This document shows positions 1 to 6,636 of a stretch of 9,413 bases of DNA, piece after piece. Made by a program: the position numbers and the translations under genes. Each line of letters opens with the position of its first letter. The stretch's first letter is position 1. Source of the DNA: Clostridia bacterium (lineage in GTDB: Bacteria > Bacillota_A > Clostridia > Christensenellales > UBA1750); the NCBI GenBank assembly GCA_017413675.1, contig JAFPSR010000012.1:1-9413 (forward strand). Direction: 5' to 3'. The notes under the pieces are model-generated. The model worked only from the letters and a program-made list of their open reading frames with translations, ran no database searches and was not told the origin of the DNA.

Positions 1-140
1 CCGAAGGTATGACGGAATCGCCGAGCGTCCTGGTGTCCAACCAAGCGCGCTGTCAAGTGTCAGCAACTGAACCGCCGCTTGCGGGACCGCATGAGCGGTG
101 GTGTGGGAGGACGGGGGTTAGCCACCCCCTCCTACCCGAT
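1..140 (+). mobile_element. Group II intron, 3' end (domains V and VI)
   Basis: This is the 3' end of a self-splicing group II intron; its 5' part and any reverse transcriptase gene lie outside the window. Domain V occupies about 69-104. The lower stem 71-78 (ACCGCCGC) pairs with 95-102 (GCGGTGGT), a two-base bulge sits at 93-94, and the upper helix 79-83/88-92 closes a four-base loop at 84-87. The catalytic triad position reads CGC rather than AGC. Domain VI follows: 113-117 (GGGGG) pairs with 125-129 (CCCCC), 108-111 pairs with 130-133, and 105-107 pairs with 135-137. This leaves A134 bulged as the branch point, the seventh base from the 3' end. The intron should end at T140 with the usual AY dinucleotide. 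The sequence matches my memory of bacterial intron 3' ends. The intron class is not assigned. Positions 1-68 are taken as intron by position only. Confidence 0.85.
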
Positions 141-151
141 TTTGGAGTAAA

Positions 152-571
152 TCAGTCTTCTTCCTCTTCCACATTCGGTTTCGTCCATCCTTCCGGAAGC
201 GGGCGTCCGACTTTGGCAAAATAATCCTCCAGTGCCGTTTTCAGGGCCTGTTCCGCCAGCAGGGAGCAATGCATCTTGATTGGGGGGAGACCGTCCAGAG
301 CTTCCGCCACGGCGGCATTTGTCAGTTTCATGGCTTCGTCGATATGTTTCCCTTTGACCAGTTCAGTGGCCATGGAGGAAGTCGCAATTGCCGCGCCGCA
401 GCCGAATGTTTTGAATTTGACATCCTGAATGATATCATTTTCAATCTTCAAATAAATGCGCATGATATCTCCGCACTTGGCATTGCCGACGGTGCCTACA
501 CCGCTGGCATCTTCGATCTCGCCGACATTGCGCGGATTCATGAAATGATCCATAACTTTTTCAGAATACAT
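152..571 (-). CDS. nifU: NifU/IscU-type Fe-S cluster assembly scaffold protein
   Basis: A cytosolic scaffold on which iron and the sulfur delivered by cysteine desulfurase are assembled into Fe-S clusters and passed to apo-proteins. The 139-residue product is a stand-alone IscU-like domain, the usual length for the clostridial form, without the C-terminal Nfu domain of full NifU. The three ligand cysteines are present: Cys33 (in AKCGD, with Asp35), Cys58 (in TFGCGAA) and Cys102 (in MHCSLLAEQAL). The C-terminus is acidic (EEEED). The start is supported by a strong GAGGAGG site 7 nt upstream. It lies 15 nt after nifS, so the two are co-transcribed. No terminator is visible behind its stop codon; the group II intron end on the opposite strand begins 11 nt further on. 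In related genomes mnmA often follows this pair, but that region is outside the window. Confidence 0.95.
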   Translation of the reverse strand: MYSEKVMDHFMNPRNVGEIEDASGVGTVGNAKCGDIMRIYLKIENDIIQDVKFKTFGCGAAIATSSMATELVKGKHIDEAMKLTNAAVAEALDGLPPIKMHCSLLAEQALKTALEDYFAKVGRPLPEGWTKPNVEEEED

Positions 572-586
572 GGGACAACCTCCTCG

Positions 587-1774
587 TTAAGACTTTGCTT
601 TCTGTTCACGGATGAAATTTTCATATAAAGGGGACATGGAACGAAGTCTTTCCACAATCTGGGGCAATACTTCCAGAACGGTCTCCACTTCCTCCATGGT
701 GTTCTCCGTATCCAGTGTCAGACGAAGGGAACCGTGTGCAATTTCATGTTCCAAACCAATCCCGAGGAGAACGTGGGAAGGATCCAGGGACCCGGATGTG
801 CAGGCAGATCCGGAAGAACCGGCAATTCCTTTCATATCCAGGGACAGCAGCAGGGATTCTCCTTCGACAAAACGGATGGAGACATTGACATTACCGGGAA
901 GCCGTTTCGTCGGGTGGCCATTCAGACGGATATAGTCGATCTTTTCCAACAGTCCGGAAATCAGACGGTCCCGCAGGGTGATCAGGTATTTGTTGTTTTC
1001 CTCCATGTTTTCGACGGCAAGTTCAATGGCTTTGCCCATACCGACGATGGAAGGAATATTTTCCGTACCTGCACGGCGGCTGCGCTCCTGCTGGCCTCCG
1101 TCGATCAGGTTGGCAATCCGCAGACCTTTGCGGATGTACAGGGCGCCGACACCCTTGGGGGAGTGGAATTTATGACCGGACAGGGACAGAAGGTCAATAT
1201 GCATACTCTGCACATCGATCGGGATATGGCCTACGGCCTGTACAGCATCTGTATGGAAGAGAATATGACGGGAGGAGAGAAGTTCCCCGATCTCGGCGAT
1301 GGGTTCGATCGTCCCGATTTCGTTGTTGGCCATCATGATGGAAACCAGGATGGTATCCTCGCGCAGGGCTTTTTCCACCTGTTCCACACTCACAAGCCCG
1401 TCAGCATCTACGGGCAGATAGGTGATTTCAAACCCTTCTTTGGCCAATGCCTGCATGGTATGCAGAACGGCGTGGTGTTCGATAGAGGTTGTGATCAGGT
1501 GGCGTCCTTTCTCCTTCAGGGCATGGGCTGCACCTTTGATTGCCCAGTTGTCACTCTCACTGCCGCCGGCTGTAAAGTAGATTTCTTCCGGACGGGCACC
1601 CAGCGCTTTGGCAACCCTGCTTCTGGCCTGGTCCAACCCTTTGCGGGCATCCCGCCCAAAGGCATGTACAGAAGAGGGATTCCCGTAAAACTGGGTGAAA
1701 TAAGGAGCCATTTCCTCCAAGACAGGTTCGGTTACCCGGGTGGTTGCGGCGTTATCCATATAGATTTTGTTCAT
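587..1774 (-). CDS. nifS: Cysteine desulfurase, NifS/IscS family
   Basis: A PLP enzyme that converts L-cysteine to L-alanine and carries the sulfur as a persulfide for Fe-S cluster assembly and possibly tRNA thiolation. The 395 residues have the family length. Seen motifs, numbered from the chosen start: N-terminal YMDNAATT, His100 in the IEHHAVL motif that stacks on PLP, Asp176 and Gln179 in [11 protein letters not shown]-binding Lys202 in [12 protein letters not shown], and the persulfide-forming Cys325 in SSGSACTSG. The short segment before the active cysteine resembles NifS/IscS group I enzymes, not SufS. A longer reading from ATG at 1795 is possible but would put the GGAGG ribosome site inside the gene, so 1774 is preferred. 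It is the first gene of the nifS-nifU operon. No Rrf2/IscR regulator gene adjoins it, unlike in many Clostridia, but an operator-like dyad lies at its promoter. Confidence 0.95.
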   Translation of the reverse strand: MNKIYMDNAATTRVTEPVLEEMAPYFTQFYGNPSSVHAFGRDARKGLDQARSRVAKALGARPEEIYFTAGGSESDNWAIKGAAHALKEKGRHLITTSIEHHAVLHTMQALAKEGFEITYLPVDADGLVSVEQVEKALREDTILVSIMMANNEIGTIEPIAEIGELLSSRHILFHTDAVQAVGHIPIDVQSMHIDLLSLSGHKFHSPKGVGALYIRKGLRIANLIDGGQQERSRRAGTENIPSIVGMGKAIELAVENMEENNKYLITLRDRLISGLLEKIDYIRLNGHPTKRLPGNVNVSIRFVEGESLLLSLDMKGIAGSSGSACTSGSLDPSHVLLGIGLEHEIAHGSLRLTLDTENTMEEVETVLEVLPQIVERLRSMSPLYENFIREQKAKS

Positions 1775-1778
1775 AGAT

Positions 1779-1784
1779 TCCTCC
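1779..1784 (-). promoter_or_regulatory. Ribosome binding site that fixes the nifS start
   Basis: On the minus strand GGAGGA lies 4 nt before the ATG at 1774. The in-frame ATG at 1795 lies upstream of this site and has no comparable site of its own. The protein also begins as family members do ([11 protein letters not shown]) when started at 1774. Confidence 0.8.
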
Positions 1785-1876
1785 AAGTAAACCATTTATG
1801 GAAAATATGTGATTATTTGTTCAGTATGGGAGACGTTTTTCTGTTCCTGTGTTATGATACCACTGAACAGGCGGTT

Positions 1877-1905
1877 TTGTGAATTTCCCTTATTCCTATT
1901 AAAAT
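1877..1905 (+). promoter_or_regulatory. Candidate promoter for the secreted-protein gene
   Basis: TTGTGA at 1877-1882 and TAAAAT at 1900-1905 are separated by 17 nt, the best sigma-A-like pair I found on the + strand upstream of the gene at 2045. The -10 element lies inside the 23-bp dyad at 1892-1914, so a protein bound there would block it. The implied leader is about 130 nt. This is inferred from sequence only. Confidence 0.4.
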
Positions 1906-1914
1906 AATAGGAAT
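1892..1914. promoter_or_regulatory. Perfect 23-bp dyad, candidate operator shared by divergent promoters
   Basis: ATTCCTATTA at 1892-1901 and its exact complement TAATAGGAAT at 1905-1914 flank the three-base centre AAA. The dyad starts about 10 nt beyond the -10 box of the nifS promoter, over the expected transcription start, and covers the -10 box of a + strand promoter candidate. An AT-rich perfect dyad of this size at an Fe-S/cysteine operon would fit a dimeric Rrf2-family repressor (IscR or CymR type); that assignment is inference. There is no U-tract on either side that would make it a terminator. Confidence 0.6.
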
Positions 1915-1923
1915 TACAATCAA

Positions 1924-1952
1924 AGAATAGCATACTCCTTACGGAATGTAAA
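1924..1952 (-). promoter_or_regulatory. Sigma-A-type promoter of nifS-nifU
   Basis: Read on the minus strand, TTTACA (1952-1947) and TATTCT (1929-1924) are separated by exactly 17 nt. Transcription should start near 1917, giving a leader of about 140 nt before nifS. The dyad at 1892-1914 lies immediately downstream, where bound protein would prevent initiation or clearance. Confidence 0.6.
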
Positions 1953-2044
1953 GAGAAGACCGTCAAATTAACCAAGAATTCACCTCACGCGCGGAACCGG
2001 TACAGGAAGCCGTGACGGAGGGGTCCGGGAAGAGGAGAAACAAA

Positions 2045-2617
2045 TTGAAAAAGGTATATATACTCCTGGCCGTATTGATTGCCATGTCTGCAGCTACCCT
2101 GGCATTCGCCGCTGCTGGCTTTTTCCGTACAGGTTCGACGGAAACGCCCAACGGGGAGATACGGAAAGAAACAGAGGATATTGTTCAACCCCAGCAGAAC
2201 AATGCTGGTCGGGGTTTGGATTTGAATGAGAAACTGGGAGTTTCCTTTCTGAACACAGATCCGATGATCTCCGTAACGAAGAATACGGTTTCATTCTATG
2301 TATATTGCCTGGATGATACAGCATGGCAGAAAGCGGAGAAGGAATTCTCCGCCAGGGATGGACTGTCACAGATCCGGAACGGGATCATGATTCAGACTCA
2401 TGAAGATGCGTTTGATATGATCAATACGCAGATTATGGACCTTGTACACATCGAATACTGGCCTTCCGTAGTGGACGGGTACAGTTACCTTCAGAGTATA
2501 GACGGCGTTCCGGTTACAGAAGGTCGTCTTCCGGATCCTTTTGTGGGAACCTTCGTACTGCTGGATTCGCAGAAAAAGCAGGTTTGTATCTACCATTTTG
2601 AGGAAGAAGCATCGTAA
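2045..2617 (+). CDS. Small secreted protein of unknown function
   Basis: I do not recognise a family. The preferred start is TTG at 2045, preceded by GAGGAG (2032-2037) with 7 nt spacing; it gives 190 residues that begin as a classic signal peptide: MKK, a hydrophobic stretch at about residues 4-24, and an AFAAAG cleavage region near 21-25. An in-frame GTG at 2012 with a weaker AGGA site would add 11 mostly basic residues and cannot be excluded. The mature part is hydrophilic and has no second membrane segment, no lipobox and no sortase signal. It contains a polar low-complexity stretch (about 30-60) and then a compact domain with aromatic beta-like segments (TVSFYVYCLDD, VHIEYWPSV, GTFVLLDSQKK). 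Only one or two cysteines are present. It lies divergent from nifS and convergent with glyA, and a strong terminator follows. It may share the dyad operator with nifS. Its role is unknown. Confidence 0.75.
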   Translation: MKKVYILLAVLIAMSAATLAFAAAGFFRTGSTETPNGEIRKETEDIVQPQQNNAGRGLDLNEKLGVSFLNTDPMISVTKNTVSFYVYCLDDTAWQKAEKEFSARDGLSQIRNGIMIQTHEDAFDMINTQIMDLVHIEYWPSVVDGYSYLQSIDGVPVTEGRLPDPFVGTFVLLDSQKKQVCIYHFEEEAS

Positions 2618-2630
2618 AGCCCATATTGAA

Positions 2631-2683
2631 AAAAAGAGGCCTTATGCAGCTCTTACATCACAGCTGCATAAGGCCTTTCTTTA
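2631..2683. terminator. Bidirectional intrinsic terminator
   Basis: A perfect 15-bp stem pairs 2637-2651 (AGGCCTTATGCAGCT) with 2662-2676, with a 10-nt loop. On the + strand it is followed by TTCTTTAT. On the minus strand it is followed by CTTTTTTTC, formed by the A-run at 2628-2635. It lies between the stop of the secreted-protein gene and the stop of glyA, so it can end transcription of both convergent units. Confidence 0.92.
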
Positions 2684-2690
2684 TCTGGGG

Positions 2691-3944
2691 TTATCTGCGG
2701 ATATCGTTGGGATAAAGCGGGAACTTTTCACAAAGTGCGAGTACCTGTTCCTTGACTTCTTCCACCGCGCTGTCGCCTTCCCGGATGATCCGGCTGATCA
2801 TATGGGCGATCTTGATCATCTCTTCTTCCTTCATACCGCGGGAGGTAACAGCGGGAGTGCCGATACGGACACCGGAAGTAACGAAAGGAGAACGGGTTTC
2901 AAACGGGATGGTGTTTTTGTTTGCCGTGATATGGGCATTATCCAGCCGGCGTTCCAGATCGCGTCCGGTTACATCCGTATCCCGGAGGTTCAGAAGCATC
3001 AGGTGGTTGTCCGTACCGCCCGAAACCAGCTTTACACCTTCTTCCAGGAAGGTTTTGGCCATGGCCGCGGCATTGAGGACAATCTGGTGCTGGTACTGCT
3101 TGAAGGACGGATCCTGGGCCTCTTTGAAGCAAACCGCTTTGGCGGCGATGACATGCATCAAAGGTCCGCCCTGGGTGCCCGGGAAGATGGCGGAATCGAT
3201 TTTCTTGGCCAGTTCCTTGCGGCAGAGAATCATGCCGCCGCGGGGACCGCGCAGGGTCTTATGGGTGGTCGTGGTTACGATGTCCGCATAGGGAACAGGA
3301 GAAGGATGCTCTCCGGCAGCAACCAGACCCGCAATGTGGGCCATATCCACCATGAGGTAGGCGCCGACTTCATCACAGATTTCCCGCAGCCTGGGGAAAT
3401 CAATGATCCGGGGATAAGCGGAAGCACCCGCTACGATCATCTTCGGGTGATTTTCAAGGGCGAGACGGCGCAGTTCGTCGTAATCGATAGTCTCGGTCTC
3501 TTCATTGACGCCGTAGGGAATAATATTGTAGTTTTTGCCGGACATGTTGACCGGGCTGCCATGGGTCAGATGGCCGCCGTGGCTCAGGTTCATACCCAGG
3601 ATGGTATCACCGACATTCAGAAGGGCAAAATAGACGGCCAGGTTTGCCTGGGCACCGGAATGAGGCTGTACGTTGGCATGATCAGCTCCAAAGAGCTCAC
3701 AGGCACGTGTCCGGGCCAGTTCTTCGGCAATATCCACGAACTGGCAGCCGCCGTAATAGCGCTTGCCGGGATATCCTTCTGCATATTTATTCGTCAAGTG
3801 GCTGCCCATGGCTGCCATAACGGCGGGACTGACAAAGTTTTCACTTGCGATCAGCTCCAGATGATTGCGCTGGCGGGTTAGTTCCTTGTCCATGGCATCA
3901 AACAGTTCAGGGTCCACTTTGGAAATGATTTCAAGATCGATCAT
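2691..3944 (-). CDS. glyA: Serine hydroxymethyltransferase
   Basis: A cytosolic PLP enzyme that interconverts serine plus tetrahydrofolate with glycine plus 5,10-methylene-tetrahydrofolate, the main one-carbon source for purines, thymidylate and methionine. The 417 residues match the bacterial family. Seen: N-terminal [10 protein letters not shown], folate/PLP region [13 protein letters not shown] (about 54-66), [11 protein letters not shown] (91-101), [12 protein letters not shown] (200-211), and the PLP lysine Lys229 in [14 protein letters not shown]. The start is supported by AAAGGA 8 nt upstream. It follows the THUMP methyltransferase gene on the same strand after 113 nt. That gap holds no clear terminator. 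It does hold a weak promoter candidate (TTTCCA-N16-TATGCT) and a short CCAAC/GTTGG repeat, so glyA may be read both from upstream and from its own promoter. The bidirectional terminator lies just behind the stop codon. Confidence 0.97.
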   Translation of the reverse strand: MIDLEIISKVDPELFDAMDKELTRQRNHLELIASENFVSPAVMAAMGSHLTNKYAEGYPGKRYYGGCQFVDIAEELARTRACELFGADHANVQPHSGAQANLAVYFALLNVGDTILGMNLSHGGHLTHGSPVNMSGKNYNIIPYGVNEETETIDYDELRRLALENHPKMIVAGASAYPRIIDFPRLREICDEVGAYLMVDMAHIAGLVAAGEHPSPVPYADIVTTTTHKTLRGPRGGMILCRKELAKKIDSAIFPGTQGGPLMHVIAAKAVCFKEAQDPSFKQYQHQIVLNAAAMAKTFLEEGVKLVSGGTDNHLMLLNLRDTDVTGRDLERRLDNAHITANKNTIPFETRSPFVTSGVRIGTPAVTSRGMKEEEMIKIAHMISRIIREGDSAVEEVKEQVLALCEKFPLYPNDIRR

Positions 3945-4057
3945 AACAGTAATCCTTTCCCGAAGAATTCTGGAAAAAGCATAGCATGCACCAACCCGTT
4001 GGAAAAAGGGAATTTCTGTAAAAATCCGTGCATATATATGAAAAGAACCCGGATAAC

Positions 4058-5179
4058 CTAAGGCTTTCTGGGTCCGTAGTACTGATAATAGGTGCAGGAG
4101 AGGGGACCGTTGCGGACAACCCGCCGGTGGCTTGGCTTTTTCCCGAACGCACTCTCAAAATGGGGCAGGGCGGAAATGACGTGGCAGGACCAGGTCGGCA
4201 TGGAACGGAAGACGGTGCCGAACGCGTGCATCGTATCCCGGACAGTCTTTTCGTCGCTCATCCTCTCTCCATAGGGAGGATTGGTTACGATCGTGCCGTA
4301 TTCCCCCAGGGAAGCGGTGCTGCGGACATCCTGCCGGATGAATCGGATCCCGGAATCCACACCGGCCCGTGCAGCATGATGTTTGGACATCCGGATCGCG
4401 GAAGGATCGATATCTGCCCCGATAATTTCCAGCGGCCGGTAAAAATCGATACGGTCGGCTACTTCCTGCCTGGCTTCCTTCCAGATGGAAGCAGGGAATA
4501 GCGGGTATTGTTCAGCCCCGAACCGGCGGCCGAAACCGGGAGCGATATCCCGGGCATACAGCGCCGCTTCGATTGGAATGGTACCGCTGCCGCAGAAGGG
4601 ATCCAGGAAGGGGGTGTCCCCGTTCCAGTGGGTCAAAAGGATCAGAGCGGCAGCTGTGGTTTCCCTTAGGGCAGCCGGTCCGTTCAGATCGCGGTACCCA
4701 CGTTTGTGCAGGGGTTCCCCGCTCAGGTCCAGGCTTAAAGTTACCTGGTTGCGCCAGATGTGCGTTTCGATCGGGTAGGACACCCCGTTCTCGGGCATTT
4801 CATGAAGATGATAGGCCCGGCACAGATTATCCGCAATTGCTTTCTTTACAATCCTCTGGCAGGAAGGTTCATGTGTCAGCTGGCTGTTGACGGTTCTGGC
4901 GGAAACGGGGAAGGCCGCGTTTTTCGGCAGACATTCGGATAAAGGAAGCGCATAGACCTGGTCATACAGTTCATCAAAGCTCTGAGCAGGGAAAGAGCCC
5001 AGGACCAGACGTACACGTCCCGCAGTCCGGAGAAAAAGGTTTGCCCTGCATCCGTCCAGTGCACTGCCCCAGAACCGCACGCGGGAGGTCTGGGTATCCA
5101 GGACTTCCAGACCGAGATCCTGCAGTTCCCGGGCGGTCACTCCCTCCAGGGCATAGGATGTGCTTGCAATAAATTCCAT
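4058..5179 (-). CDS. THUMP-domain class I RNA methyltransferase (RlmL/YpsC-like)
   Basis: Probably a 23S rRNA guanine-N2 methyltransferase of the type found as the N-terminal half of E. coli RlmL and as YpsC in Bacillus. The 373-residue protein has an N-terminal ferredoxin-like plus THUMP RNA-binding region (about 1-155). A linker with [18 protein letters not shown] (157-174) is characteristic of the family. The Rossmann methyltransferase domain shows the SAM-binding motif [17 protein letters not shown] (191-207), the acidic GADID loop (254-258) that contacts SAM ribose, and the catalytic NPPYGERM motif (300-307), the NPPY form used for exocyclic amino groups of bases. The exact target base is not proven by sequence, so no symbol is given. 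The start lies 4 nt after the rseC stop with no good ribosome site of its own, which suggests translational coupling. Confidence 0.9.
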   Translation of the reverse strand: MEFIASTSYALEGVTARELQDLGLEVLDTQTSRVRFWGSALDGCRANLFLRTAGRVRLVLGSFPAQSFDELYDQVYALPLSECLPKNAAFPVSARTVNSQLTHEPSCQRIVKKAIADNLCRAYHLHEMPENGVSYPIETHIWRNQVTLSLDLSGEPLHKRGYRDLNGPAALRETTAAALILLTHWNGDTPFLDPFCGSGTIPIEAALYARDIAPGFGRRFGAEQYPLFPASIWKEARQEVADRIDFYRPLEIIGADIDPSAIRMSKHHAARAGVDSGIRFIRQDVRSTASLGEYGTIVTNPPYGERMSDEKTVRDTMHAFGTVFRSMPTWSCHVISALPHFESAFGKKPSHRRVVRNGPLSCTYYQYYGPRKP

Positions 5180-5183
5180 ATGA

Positions 5184-5642
5184 TTATTGATTCGCTTTCT
5201 GCTTATACTGCAATACTTCCTCTTCCGTCATAACGGAAAGGATTTCGGGGGTAAAGCTTCCTTTTTTTGCCATTTTCGGCTCGAACAGACGAAGAATCAC
5301 GTAAACGACAGCGCAAAGCAGGATCCCGCAACCGGCAGCAGTGAGGTCCGGGTTCCATGTTGTCTGCAGGAGGTCCGGAAGCCGGGAACCCAGATACAAT
5401 CCAATCAGAAGGAAGGCAAGAGGAATTCCGTATACAAGCAGGGATGCAGTCAGGATTTTCCTGCTGGGCAGGGAGACAATCAGATAGTCTCCGACCTTGG
5501 CGTCCACAGTGTTGCGGACATCCAGGTGCATGCCGTGTTCACTCATTTCACAGGCTCCGCATTTGTCACACATGGAGCTGCGTTCAAAATCCAGATGGAG
5601 CATTTCTCCGTCAATTCTGGATACATATCCGGCTTCAAGCAT
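5184..5642 (-). CDS. rseC: RseC/MucC-family membrane protein (SoxR-reducing system type)
   Basis: In E. coli RseC modulates sigma-E and works with the Rsx electron-transport complex in reducing SoxR; in Clostridia its partner is not settled and may be the Rnf complex. The 152-residue product has the family layout: a small N-terminal beta domain with the cysteine cluster Cys25, Cys28 and Cys31 (CDKCGAC), the segment VGDYLIVSLPSRKILTAS, two membrane helices at about 62-85 and 100-118, and a charged C-terminal tail. CxxCxxC could bind a metal or Fe-S cluster, but this is inference. The start codon overlaps the end of tcdA (ATGCTTGA, 8 bp), indicating translational coupling, and the next gene begins 4 nt after its stop. 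Confidence 0.85.
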   Translation of the reverse strand: MLEAGYVSRIDGEMLHLDFERSSMCDKCGACEMSEHGMHLDVRNTVDAKVGDYLIVSLPSRKILTASLLVYGIPLAFLLIGLYLGSRLPDLLQTTWNPDLTAAGCGILLCAVVYVILRLFEPKMAKKGSFTPEILSVMTEEEVLQYKQKANQ

Positions 5643-6366
5643 GGGGTTCTCCTTCCGGGACAGACAAGGGATTTAACAGGGTACGGACGATATATCCGGC
5701 AATCACCAGCCCGCAGGCGGGCGGGACAAAACTGATGGAGGCCGGGCTGTGCCTGCCATCCTGATCCGGGGGAACGGAAAGAGGCTGTTCATCCGAGAAT
5801 ACGACAGGCAGGTGCGCAATGCCCAGAGCTTTCAGCCTGGTTCGCATGATTTTTGCCAAAGGATCCATGTAGGTTTTGCTCAGATCCGCAACCCGGAAGC
5901 GGGACGGGTCCAGCTTATTCCCGGCGCCCATGGAACTGACCAGGGGAATCCCATGGTCCAAACAGTATTTCGCAACGGCGACTTTGGCATTTACATCATC
6001 CACACAATCGGCTACGAAATCCACATTTTTGACGAAACATTCCACGTTTTCGGGAGTGATCCGTTCACAGACGGGATCCAGAATAACCGAAGGATCAATG
6101 GAGGAAAGAAGGTGCTGCATGGCATCTGCTTTTTTCATGCCTACGGTATCCTGGAAAGCTACTGCCTGCCGGTTGAGGTTGCTGGGAATGACGACATCGT
6201 CATCCACGAGGCGCAGAAAGCCGACCCCGCTGCGGCAAAGGGCAACGGCAGTTTCACCGCCTACCCCGCCGAGTCCGAGCACGGCAACACGCGCGGATTG
6301 TAAACGATCAAGGCCATCCTGTCCGATCAGCCGGACGGTCCGGGCATGCAGTTCATTTCTTTCCAT
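5635..6366 (-). CDS. tcdA: tRNA threonylcarbamoyladenosine dehydratase TcdA (ThiF/E1-like)
   Basis: An ATP-dependent enzyme that cyclises N6-threonylcarbamoyladenosine (t6A) at tRNA position 37 to ct6A, improving decoding of ANN codons. The 243 residues have the family length. They show the nucleotide-binding GLGGVGGETA loop (31-40), acidic residues Asp55-57 at the end of strand 2, the E1-type NRQ with Arg66, Lys78/Lys79, the DCVDDVNAK motif (120-128), SSMGAGNKLDP (144-154, diagnostic of TcdA over MoeB/ThiF), and a C-terminal SFVPPACGLVIAG (212-224). No CxxC zinc pairs of MoeB/ThiF are seen, in agreement with TcdA. A GAAGGA site lies 5 nt before the start. It is the first gene of the tcdA-rseC-methyltransferase string and is preceded by a near-consensus promoter with a leader of about 120 nt. 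In E. coli TcdA works with the cysteine desulfurase CsdA and with CsdE; no such partner gene adjoins it here. Confidence 0.93.
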   Translation of the reverse strand: MERNELHARTVRLIGQDGLDRLQSARVAVLGLGGVGGETAVALCRSGVGFLRLVDDDVVIPSNLNRQAVAFQDTVGMKKADAMQHLLSSIDPSVILDPVCERITPENVECFVKNVDFVADCVDDVNAKVAVAKYCLDHGIPLVSSMGAGNKLDPSRFRVADLSKTYMDPLAKIMRTRLKALGIAHLPVVFSDEQPLSVPPDQDGRHSPASISFVPPACGLVIAGYIVRTLLNPLSVPEGEPHA

Positions 6367-6390
6367 AATAGTCCTTCGTCATACAGAAGA

Positions 6391-6474
6391 TCAGGCCCGG
6401 AAAACCGGACCAGGCAGTGAATCTTTGTCCGTTTCAGGGCGGGTGCCGTTTCCAATGCATGGTCCGGTTCCTGA
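6391..6474 (-). other. Long-range hairpin in the tcdA leader
   Basis: AACCGGACCA at 6403-6412 is perfectly complementary to TGGTCCGGTT at 6460-6469. An outer 5-bp helix (TCAGG 6391-6395 with CCTGA 6470-6474) continues it after a one-sided 7-nt bulge. The enclosed 47 nt show no further strong stem that I could find. The element lies wholly inside the predicted leader RNA of tcdA, ending about 25 nt before its start codon. There is no U-tract, so it is not an intrinsic terminator. It does not match a riboswitch class I know. Confidence 0.45.
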
Positions 6475-6495
6475 AAAACATAAGGCTGCAGATGC

Positions 6496-6524
6496 AGTAT
6501 ACTGAATCAATCCTGCAAAGTCAA
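6496..6524 (-). promoter_or_regulatory. Near-consensus sigma-A promoter of the tcdA operon
   Basis: On the minus strand TTGACT (6524-6519) and TATACT (6501-6496) are separated by 17 nt, each one base from consensus. Transcription should begin near 6489, giving a leader of about 120 nt. This should drive tcdA, rseC and the THUMP methyltransferase gene, perhaps reading through to glyA. A CAGTATACTG palindrome overlaps the -10 box. Confidence 0.75.
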
Positions 6525-6550
6525 ACAGACGGATGGGCTTTGGGTGCATT

Positions 6551-6579
6551 TTGACTTTTCCCGGGGAGTATGTTACTTT
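6551..6579 (+). promoter_or_regulatory. Candidate promoter of the LysR-type regulator gene
   Basis: TTGACT (6551-6556) and TACTTT (6574-6579) are separated by 17 nt, divergent from the tcdA promoter and about 60 nt before the regulator start. The -10 box is a poor match; an AT-rich TATATA lies a little further on at about 6583. Inference from sequence only. Confidence 0.4.
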
Positions 6580-6636
6580 TTCTATATAAGCAATACGCAT
6601 GGATTCGAAATTCAGGGGGAAAGGAGACTGCTCTGT

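Noticed and set aside
105..145. GC-rich hairpin followed by TTTT that looks like a + strand terminator
   Set aside because: The same bases form domain VI with the branch-point A, directly after domain V, which explains them fully; the T-run is short and belongs to the flanking exon.
9..224. Short + strand ORF at the left edge
   Set aside because: It reads through the structured intron end and into the antisense of nifU; the RNA fold explains the sequence better.
1775..1795. Upstream ATG giving nifS seven extra residues
   Set aside because: The extra codons contain the GGAGG ribosome site of the downstream ATG, and the extra residues do not fit the family N-terminus.
734..1882. Long + strand ORF (382 codons) opposite nifS
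   Set aside because: It is antisense to a complete, motif-rich cysteine desulfurase, has no recognisable domain and arises from codon bias of the gene on the other strand.
2541..3881. Long + strand ORF (446 codons) opposite glyA
   Set aside because: It crosses the bidirectional terminator and is antisense to intact glyA. No family features are visible.
6367..6636. Known riboswitch or T-box in the tcdA/LysR intergenic region
   Set aside because: Apart from the long-range stem I found none of the conserved cores I know (T-box, SAM, THF, glycine, cyclic di-GMP). A covariance search would settle it.
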